The position numbers and the translations under genes were made by a program. From NCBI GenBank assembly GCA_964393105.1, contig CAYMSM010000053.1, positions 1 to 24,508 of the forward strand: DNA of 24,508 bases. Direction: 5' to 3'. Below, piece by piece: positions 15,712-21,632 of this stretch. The stretch comes from CALMEC01 sp964393105. Its GTDB lineage: Bacteria > Actinomycetota > Thermoleophilia > Miltoncostaeales > Miltoncostaeaceae. Position 1 is the first letter of the stretch. Each line of letters starts with the position of its first letter. Below the pieces are notes generated by a model. It had not been told where the DNA came from and made no database searches. It saw only the letters and a list, made by a program, of their open reading frames with translations.

Positions 15712-16277
15712 CACGCCCGCACCCCCCACGGCTCGACCTCGCGCGGCGCCCCCAGGAGCCGTCGCGCGACCGACCAGGTGGGCCACGCCACGAGCGTCGA
15801 GAACACGAGCTGGGGAACCGTCAGCTGACCCAGCAGATACCCCAACGGTGGGCCCTCGCCGCGCAGCAGCTCGATCGTACCCATCCACAGCGGCACGAGC
15901 GCCGCCGCGATCGCGGCGATGATCAGGTACTGCAGGCGGTTGATCGGATCCGACCCGGCGGCAAACCGACCGCACCACGCTCCGATCACAACGCCCACGA
16001 GCGCGAGGACGCCGAGCGTATCGCCCGGGGTCATCAGCTCGACCAGGAGGCCCCCGAGAAAACCGGCGACCGCGCCCACGACGACGCCGCGCAGGATCGC
16101 CACCGCGACGACCGTCGCGATGACGAGGTTCGGAGTCGCCTCCAGCGGTCCGAGATCCAGGCGTGGCATCACGGTCACCTGCAGCACCACGGCCGTCCCG
16201 ACCAAGAGCGCGACGAGCCCCAACCCGTTGCCCTGGCTGGGTCGCAGCCACTCGCGGTGCAAGCCGGAGACGCTCAT
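15711..16277 (-). CDS. mreD: Rod-shape-determining protein MreD
   Basis: Polytopic membrane partner of MreC in the elongation complex. The 188-residue protein has about five hydrophobic helices (for example 18-36, 48-67, 68-85, 116-135), with the usual weak sequence conservation of MreD (PNLVIATVVAVAILRG; GAVAGFLGGLLVEL). The assignment rests on topology, length and its place between mreC and mrdA. The ATG overlaps the mreC stop (ATGA). Confidence 0.88.
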   Translation of the reverse strand: MSVSGLHREWLRPSQGNGLGLVALLVGTAVVLQVTVMPRLDLGPLEATPNLVIATVVAVAILRGVVVGAVAGFLGGLLVELMTPGDTLGVLALVGVVIGAWCGRFAAGSDPINRLQYLIIAAIAAALVPLWMGTIELLRGEGPPLGYLLGQLTVPQLVFSTLVAWPTWSVARRLLGAPREVEPWGVRA

Positions 16278-17215
16278 CCGCCCGCCCTGCGCTTGGCCTC
16301 GGGGCTGACCGGCACGAACACCGTGAACAGCGACAGCTCGAGCGGTTCGCGAAACGGCTTCACCTGCACCGTCTGGAACTCCCCGGGCTCGCGACCCCCG
16401 ACGCTCTCGACGGTCCCGATCGGAAGGCCGGGCGGATACGGCGACGGCAGCACGACGGTGCCGGAGCCGGACGTGACCACCGTCATCCCCGTCTCGATGG
16501 GAATCGCCGAGGGCACCTGCTCCAGGTTCAGCCGGCCGGACGCCGTCGCGGTAAGCAAGCCGAGCGGGCTGGTGGAGCCCTGCAGGCGGGCGCCGACCTG
16601 CATCGACGGATCTGTAACGAGCGTCACGGTCGCCGAGCTGCGCGTGACGGACGTGACCAGGCCGACGAGCGCCGGAAACGTCGGGGCCCCGCCGGACGGG
16701 CGAACCGGCGCGAACACCGGCGAGTTGACGACGATCCCCTCTCCCCTGCCCTTGTCGAGTGTGACGCGGCGCGACAGGTCGACGGGCGGTCGCGCGATGA
16801 CCCGCCCCGCGACCGACCGGTAGCCGGCGGGCCCGTCATTGGCGATCGCCAGCTGCTCGCGGAACGACCGGATGAGATCGTCGTTATCGGCCTGGTTGAC
16901 CAGTTGACTCCGCAGCGCGCCGTTCTCGACGAGCAACCGGTTGCGCTCGTCACGCGCCGTCCGCAGCTCAGCGAACCAGTTCCACCCGTCCTTGAACGGC
17001 TGGACCGCACCGACCGCCGCATCCTGCACCGGGGCGACGACCGAGCCCACCGTGCCCTTGAGGCTGTGCAGGAACCCACCCTCACCCTCGCGGAAGAACG
17101 ACGTGAAGATCAGGACCGACAGGACCAACAGGCCCAGCACGACACCACGGCGCGCGACGATCCGCCGGCGCGACACACGGGCAAGGCTGTCCCCTGGGAG
17201 CGGGCTCGGTGGCAC
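16274..17215 (-). CDS. mreC: Rod-shape-determining protein MreC
   Basis: Bitopic protein that links MreB to PBP2 and RodA outside the membrane. The 313-residue protein has a basic N-terminus, one membrane helix (about 24-40), a coiled coil (about 82-125, ELRTARDERNRLLVENGALRSQ region) and the beta-barrel domain (about 135-305) with ARPPVDLSRRVTLDKG and TSGSGTVVLPSPYPPGLPIGTV. It starts with GTG 37 nt after mreB with only a weak GGCGG Shine-Dalgarno. Overlaps mreD downstream. Confidence 0.94.
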   Translation of the reverse strand: MPPSPLPGDSLARVSRRRIVARRGVVLGLLVLSVLIFTSFFREGEGGFLHSLKGTVGSVVAPVQDAAVGAVQPFKDGWNWFAELRTARDERNRLLVENGALRSQLVNQADNDDLIRSFREQLAIANDGPAGYRSVAGRVIARPPVDLSRRVTLDKGRGEGIVVNSPVFAPVRPSGGAPTFPALVGLVTSVTRSSATVTLVTDPSMQVGARLQGSTSPLGLLTATASGRLNLEQVPSAIPIETGMTVVTSGSGTVVLPSPYPPGLPIGTVESVGGREPGEFQTVQVKPFREPLELSLFTVFVPVSPEAKRRAGG

Positions 17216-17252
17216 GCTGCCGCCTGAGCCGCCGGACGATGCGGACTGCGTG

Positions 17253-18305
17253 CTAATACCGCTTGTTGCGCGGCCGCTTGCTCATTTTCGATGACTTTCG
17301 CATGACCTCGAACTCCTCCAGTGCACGTCCCGAGCCGACCGCCACACACGTGAGCGGTGACTCGGCGATATGGATTGGCATCTCCGTCTCCTGCCGTAGG
17401 CGCTCGTCGAGTCCTTGCAACAGCGATCCGCCTCCGGCGAGCATGATCCCGCGGTCCATGATGTCCGACGAGAGTTCCGGCGGCGTCTTGTCGAGCGTGC
17501 TCTTGACGGCGTCGATGATCTGCTGCAGTGGCTCTTCGAGAGCCGTGCGCACGTCCTCGGACGAGAGCACGACTGTCTTGGGAAGCCCGCTGATCATGTC
17601 GCGGCCGCGGATCTCGGCCTGGACCTCCTCTCGGAGGGGGTACGCCGACCCGATCTCGAGCTTGACCTCCTCTGCGGTTTGGTTGCCGATCATCAGCTTG
17701 TACTCGCGCTTGACGTAGTTGATGATCGCCTCGTCGAGTTCGTCGCCGCCGACGCGGATGGATTGCGCGACGACGATCCCGCCGAGCGAGATGACCGCAA
17801 CCTCGCTCGTTCCGCCGCCGATGTCGACGACCATGCTGCCGGTGGGCTCACCGACCGGAAGGCCGGCGCCGATCGCCGCGGCCATGGGCTCCTCGATGAG
17901 CTGCGCCTCGCGGGCGCCGGCGCTGTAGGTGGCCTCGACGACCGCCCGTTTCTCGACGCCCGTGACGCCCGACGGGACGCACACCACCACACGCGGATGG
18001 GCCCAACGGTTCTGATGCACCTTGCGGATGAAGTGCTTGAGCATCTGCTCGGTGACGTCGAAGTCGGCGATCACCCCGTCCTTGAGGGGGCGGATCGCGC
18101 TGATGTTGCCCGGGGTTCGTCCCAGCATGCGCTTGGCCTCGATGCCGACCGCGTGCACCTCGTTGGTGCGGTGGTCGATCGCGACCACCGAGGGCTCAGA
18201 CAGCACGATGCCGCGCCCACGCACATAGACGAGCGTGTTCGCCGTTCCAAGGTCGACGGCCATGTCACGCCCACCGAAGCCCGTCAGATAGCCAAACAGA
18301 CCGAT
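17253..18305 (-). CDS. mreB: Rod-shape-determining actin MreB (likely ATC start)
   Basis: Bacterial actin that forms membrane-bound filaments and directs lateral-wall synthesis. ATPase motifs are clear: VDLGTANTLVYVRG (phosphate 1), PSGVTGVEKRAV, the VVDIGGGTSEVAVISLGG phosphate-2 loop, and LAGGGSLLQGL (adenosine). The first ATG is 18263 (protein 336 residues). However, 14 more in-frame codons upstream spell I-GLFGYLTGFGGRD, which looks like the genuine MreB membrane-binding N-terminus, and they begin at an ATC (18303-18305) sitting 6 nt after GGAGG. A TAA precedes it two codons upstream and no ATG/GTG/TTG exists in between. The ATC start is used here (350 residues); the ATG 18263 is the fallback. 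Confidence 0.93.
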   Translation of the reverse strand: MGLFGYLTGFGGRDMAVDLGTANTLVYVRGRGIVLSEPSVVAIDHRTNEVHAVGIEAKRMLGRTPGNISAIRPLKDGVIADFDVTEQMLKHFIRKVHQNRWAHPRVVVCVPSGVTGVEKRAVVEATYSAGAREAQLIEEPMAAAIGAGLPVGEPTGSMVVDIGGGTSEVAVISLGGIVVAQSIRVGGDELDEAIINYVKREYKLMIGNQTAEEVKLEIGSAYPLREEVQAEIRGRDMISGLPKTVVLSSEDVRTALEEPLQQIIDAVKSTLDKTPPELSSDIMDRGIMLAGGGSLLQGLDERLRQETEMPIHIAESPLTCVAVGSGRALEEFEVMRKSSKMSKRPRNKRY

Positions 18306-18311
18306 CGGTTA

Positions 18312-18316
18312 CCTCC
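18312..18316 (-). promoter_or_regulatory. Shine-Dalgarno of mreB that points to an ATC start
   Basis: On the - strand GGAGG (revcomp of 18312-18316), with a second GGAGG directly upstream (18316-18320), lies 6 nt before ATC 18303-18305 and 48 nt before the first ATG. It is the strongest ribosome-binding sequence near mreB; upstream of the ATG there is only GGTGGG. It therefore favours initiation at ATC, or at a nearby non-ATG codon such as the CTG two codons later. Confidence 0.6.
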
Positions 18317-18506
18317 CTCCGGGCCGGTCACAGCAGGCGACACGCTAGCGGGGATCGCGCCTGGGTTCCACCCTGCAGGGCAAACGTCCGCACGACAACC
18401 CCGAGGCGCTGTTCCTCCGACCAGGTCACGAGGCCCGGCCGAGCGTGCAGCCGCAAGATCCCATCAGACTCTTGAGACGGAGTGCGAAGGCGTTTTCAGG
18501 GACCCC

Positions 18507-18709
18507 TCAGCGCGCCGATGCGCCCTTCGAGAAACCGCGCTCGCCGTCGCTGGGCGCAAGCTCGAGCGCCGTGGCAAACGCGTCTTGGACGGCATCTTCT
18601 GCCAGGTCCAGGTCGCCGGTCGCCCGGGCGATGATCGCAACCGCCCGGGCCCAATCCTGGCGGTTGTTCGATTTCGACCTCTTGACGAGTAGGCCGGGTC
18701 GAATTCGAC
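18507..18709 (-). pseudogene. Remnant of an ECF-like sigma factor gene (frameshifted, truncated)
   Basis: Directly after the maf stop, the - strand encodes VEFDPAYSSRGRNR in one frame and then, in another, RQDWARAVAIIARATGDL followed by DLAEDAVQDAFATALE and a TGA at 18507-18509. Together these match the start of region 2 of ECF-type sigma factors (the large SigJ/YlaC-like group beginning VEFDAVY...AVAxLARATGD...AEDAVQDAF). The join needs a frameshift near 18655-18670, and the rest of region 2 and all of region 4 are missing. No start codon suits the first frame. This is best read as a decayed copy. The remaining 18306-18506 has no gene; it must hold the mreB promoter, but no convincing -35/-10 pair stands out. 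Confidence 0.5.
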
Positions 18710-18710
18710 A

Positions 18711-19322
18711 TCATCGCTGCCAGGGGGCGAGCCCGCACTCCTCGAGCAGCGGCAGCAGCCGCCCGATCGGCAAGCCGACCACGGTCGTGAAGTCGCCCTC
18801 CACGCGGGCGACCAACGCTGCACCCGAGCCTTGGATGGCGTAGGCACCGGCCCGGCCGTGCCACTCGCCGCGCTCGAGGTACCACGCGATTTGCTCGACT
18901 CCGAGGGGGCGGAAGCGCACCATCGCCTCGTCGACGAACGCATGCTCGCCGTCGGAGGTGATCAGGCAGACGGCCGTCGCGACGACGTGCTCGCGGCCCG
19001 AGAGCATCGTGAGCATCTGGCGGGCCTCGTCACGATCCGCCGGTTTTCCCAACACGGTCGCAGCGCCGGCCACGACCGCCGTGTCGGCGCCGAGCACGCC
19101 GCCGCCGTCCGGCACCCCGATCCGCGCCGTCACGTCCCGCGCCTTGGCCGCCGCGTGCGCCGCGACGAGCTCACGCGGCGCCAAACCCGAGATGTCGTCT
19201 TCGCCGTACCCCGACGCGGCGACGCGATGGACGACGCCCGCCGCCGCCAGCAGTGCCCGCCGCTGCGGCGAGCGGGACGCCAGGACGATCAGGTGGTCAC
19301 GGCACCAATTCGGCCGGGGCAA
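18711..19322 (-). CDS. maf: Maf family nucleoside triphosphate pyrophosphatase
   Basis: Maf proteins hydrolyse non-canonical or certain standard nucleoside triphosphates to monophosphates and are often found beside mreB. Family features: LIVLASRSPQRRALL near the N-terminus, the KARDVTAR segment, GADTAVV (catalytic Asp), LGKPADRDEARQML and YAIQGSGA with GDFTTVVGLP near the end. The start is uncertain. The only in-frame standard codon near the family start is TTG 19322, inside the ndk 3' end; a CTG at 19292, 4 nt after the ndk stop, would match the usual Maf N-terminus better. Tandem with ndk, upstream of mreB. Confidence 0.93.
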   Translation of the reverse strand: MPRPNWCRDHLIVLASRSPQRRALLAAAGVVHRVAASGYGEDDISGLAPRELVAAHAAAKARDVTARIGVPDGGGVLGADTAVVAGAATVLGKPADRDEARQMLTMLSGREHVVATAVCLITSDGEHAFVDEAMVRFRPLGVEQIAWYLERGEWHGRAGAYAIQGSGAALVARVEGDFTTVVGLPIGRLLPLLEECGLAPWQR

Positions 19323-19716
19323 AGTGCAGGGCAAGCTCGCGGGCCGCCGACGCCTCGCTGTCGGAGCCGTGGACGCAGTTCTCGCCGAGCTCGAGCGCGT
19401 AGTCACCGCGGATCGTCCCCGGGGCGGCGTCCTTGGGGTTCGTCGCGCCCATCATCGCGCGCAGCACGCCGATCGCGCCAGGTCCTTCGACGCACGCCAT
19501 CACGACCGGCCCGGACGTGATGAAATCGACAAGCTCACCGAAGAACGGCCGTTCCCGGTGTTCCCCGTAGTGCTCCTCGGCGACCCCGCGGTCCATCCGC
19601 ACCATCTTCAGTCCCGCGACGGTGAAGCCGCGACGCTCGACACGCGACAGGATCTCTCCGGTGAGTCCTCGCGCGACGGCGTCCGGCTTGACCATGACAA
19701 AGGTGCGTTCACTCAA
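19297..19716 (-). CDS. ndk: Nucleoside diphosphate kinase
   Basis: It balances nucleoside triphosphate pools by phosphate transfer through a phosphohistidine. The 139-residue protein has RTFVMVKPDAVARGLTG, the Gly-rich MMGATNPKDAAPGTIRGDY segment and the active-site NCVHGSDS with His116. The start is TTG 19716, because GGAG (19723-19726) lies 6 nt upstream and homologs start here; the frame is open to 19776 but that extension has no ribosome-binding site. A 72-nt gap separates it from the zinc-ribbon gene. Confidence 0.97.
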   Translation of the reverse strand: MSERTFVMVKPDAVARGLTGEILSRVERRGFTVAGLKMVRMDRGVAEEHYGEHRERPFFGELVDFITSGPVVMACVEGPGAIGVLRAMMGATNPKDAAPGTIRGDYALELGENCVHGSDSEASAARELALHFAPAELVP

Positions 19717-19754
19717 AGAGTTCTCCGTCTCAGAGGTGTGGTGTGTTGGTACCC

Positions 19755-19776
19755 GGTGCGTACGAACACCGGACAA
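19755..19776. other. Small inverted repeat upstream of ndk
   Basis: CCGGTG and CACCGG flank an 8-nt loop (CGTACGAA) in the gap between the zinc-ribbon gene and ndk. It could be a weak terminator or a leader hairpin for ndk. It is only 6 bp, so this is tentative. Confidence 0.3.
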
Positions 19777-19788
19777 CCCGGCAGGGCG

Positions 19789-20301
19789 TCAGGCCGGCCC
19801 GGGCGTGATCGTGGGCAGCTCGGAAGCCGCCTCCGGTCCGCGGCCGAATGCGCCCACGGGAACCTTCTCGCAGTAGGGGCAGACCGACCAGCGTGGGTCG
19901 ATCGCCTCGCCGCAGTGCGCGCAGGGGTCCTTGAGCTTACGCATGCAGGACGGACACGCGAGGTAGCGCCGTTCGGTCGGGAACCCGCAATCGGGGCATT
20001 GCATGCGCGCCTCGCGCTCGAGGCTGAGCGTCTCGAGTTGACGGTCACGCTGCTCGCTGAGGGTCTCGCCCGGGCGCACCGCCAGGTACAGGAGCGGCCC
20101 GAAGAACGGGATCACCAATGCGACCGCAGCCATCAGCCGCGGGTAGCCCGGAGCAGCGTTGCGCCGGCGGGCGTCACGAAACACCCACACGCCCAGTGCG
20201 AGCCACATCAGGATGATGAACACCACGAGCAGGACCTTGAGCACGGTCCAGACGGGTGAGTCGAAGAAGCTCGAGAGCGACTCGAATACGTCAGCCGTCA
20301 C
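19789..20301 (-). CDS. Membrane-anchored double zinc-ribbon protein
   Basis: Function unknown. The 170-residue protein has two membrane helices (about 18-42 and 56-75), a charged linker with a short coiled-coil-like segment (78-98) and two CxxC...CxxC zinc ribbons: Cys102/105/116/119 and Cys127/130/141/144. The first helix with WVFRDARRRN and the second with GPLLYLAVRPGET recall the phospholipase-D-nuclease N-terminal (PLDc_N) helical hairpin found in many actinobacterial membrane proteins. The start is GTG 20301, with AAGGGG about 7 nt upstream; GTG 20307 is possible. It overlaps the folC 3' end by 11 nt, so it is coupled to folC. Confidence 0.85.
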   Translation of the reverse strand: MTADVFESLSSFFDSPVWTVLKVLLVVFIILMWLALGVWVFRDARRRNAAPGYPRLMAAVALVIPFFGPLLYLAVRPGETLSEQRDRQLETLSLEREARMQCPDCGFPTERRYLACPSCMRKLKDPCAHCGEAIDPRWSVCPYCEKVPVGAFGRGPEAASELPTITPGPA

Positions 20302-21628
20302 TGGCACCCCTTCGTCGTTCACGTCCGGCCAATCGGTCGGAGAGCATATCAGCACCCCTCACCACGGTCTCGCGCACGTCGGCCAGCAGGTAGAGCGAGC
20401 CGCACACCAGCACCGCTCCACGCGGACCCGCCAGTGTCCGCGCGCGACGGACCGCGTCCAGAGGGTCTTCGACGATCTGCGTGCGCATACCTGCGAGCGC
20501 GGCCAGATGGCCGATCACCTCGGGAGCCGCGGCACGCGGGTGGCTCGACCGCGTCGCGATCGCGGTCTCGCACAGACCGGCCAGCGGAGCGATCATCGCC
20601 CCGGTGTCCTTGTCGCCCAGGATCGACACCACAGCGACGGTACGGCGGCGCCCGACGATGGCGCCGAGCGAGGCGGCCATCGCCTCGACGCCGGCAGGGT
20701 TGTGGGCGCCATCCAGCACCATCAGCGGACGACCACCGACCACCTCGAGCCGCCCCGGCATCCGGACGCGCCCAACGGCTCGGCGAAGCGGACCGATCCG
20801 CATGGAGGCGCCCAAGCGGCGTTCGGCCGCGGCGACGGCCGCGGCGAGGTTGTCGCGCTGGAAGGTCCCGCGCAGCGGCAGCGGCAGCCCCAAATAGGTT
20901 CCGGTCGGAGTCACCACATCCACGCCCCGTGGCCCGTCGGTCACCTGGATCTCGTGTCCGACCCCCCAGCCCGACAACCCCCGCGTCCGACACTCCTCGG
21001 CGACCGCGGTCTGCGCGCGCGGGCTCAGGCGACCGATCACGAGCCGATCGGACCCGTCGGCGGCGACCGCCAGCTTCTCGGCCGCGATCTGAGCCTCGGT
21101 CGTGCCCAAGAGCTCGGTGTGCTCAAGCGCGACGTTTGTGAGCACCGGCACGGCTTCTGGGGCCAGGACGTTTGTCGCGTCGTAGCGCCCGCCGAGGCCG
21201 GCCTCGATCACCACGCCGTCCAGGGCGGCGTCGGCGAACACCGTGAACGCCGCAGCCGTCAGGACCTCGAACTGCGTCACGCCGTCATCGTCGGCCAGAT
21301 CGAGTCCTGCGGCGGCGTCGCGCACCGCGGCGATCGCCCGCGCGAACCGCATCTGACCCACCGCCCGCTGGTCGACCTCGATGCGCTCCCGCCAGCCGAC
21401 GACGTGGGGCGAAAGATAGGTGCCGACGCGCAGTCCCTGGCTTTGCAGGCACGCCGATGCCAGACGCGCCGTCGACGACTTGCCGTTGGTGCCGACCACG
21501 TGGATCGCCGGTGCGGTGCGGTGCGGGTCGCCCAGCGCGCCGAGCAGCCGGATCATCCGCTCGAGCCCGAAGCGCATGCCGAGGATTGCGAGCCCCTCGA
21601 CGTACCGGGTCGCCGCGGTATATGTCAT
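20291..21628 (-). CDS. folC: Dihydrofolate synthase / folylpolyglutamate synthase
   Basis: It adds glutamate to dihydropteroate and to folates. The 445-residue Mur-ligase-type protein has the P-loop VVGTNGKSS (44-52), YLSPHVVGWRERI (71-83), EAGLGGRYDATN (142-153), the H170 region ALEHTELLG, and the C-terminal VLDGAHNPAGVEA. Domain order and length fit FolC. The ATG at 21628 lies 4 nt after the valS stop without a clear Shine-Dalgarno, which suggests coupling. valS-folC adjacency is common in bacteria. Confidence 0.96.
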   Translation of the reverse strand: MTYTAATRYVEGLAILGMRFGLERMIRLLGALGDPHRTAPAIHVVGTNGKSSTARLASACLQSQGLRVGTYLSPHVVGWRERIEVDQRAVGQMRFARAIAAVRDAAAGLDLADDDGVTQFEVLTAAAFTVFADAALDGVVIEAGLGGRYDATNVLAPEAVPVLTNVALEHTELLGTTEAQIAAEKLAVAADGSDRLVIGRLSPRAQTAVAEECRTRGLSGWGVGHEIQVTDGPRGVDVVTPTGTYLGLPLPLRGTFQRDNLAAAVAAAERRLGASMRIGPLRRAVGRVRMPGRLEVVGGRPLMVLDGAHNPAGVEAMAASLGAIVGRRRTVAVVSILGDKDTGAMIAPLAGLCETAIATRSSHPRAAAPEVIGHLAALAGMRTQIVEDPLDAVRRARTLAGPRGAVLVCGSLYLLADVRETVVRGADMLSDRLAGRERRRGASDG

Positions 21629-21632
21629 GCGA

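Noticed and set aside
15712..16251. N-terminal extension of mrdA into mreD
   Set aside because: The frame is open but encodes Arg/Gly-rich sequence with no PBP features, overlaps mreD, and an ATG sits at the TGATG junction.
18622..18650. Inverted repeat GCCCGGGCG...CGCCCGGGC
   Set aside because: It lies within the codons of the sigma-factor remnant (ARAVAIIARATG), has an 11-nt loop and no positional link to a gene end, so it is probably a by-product of GC-rich coding.
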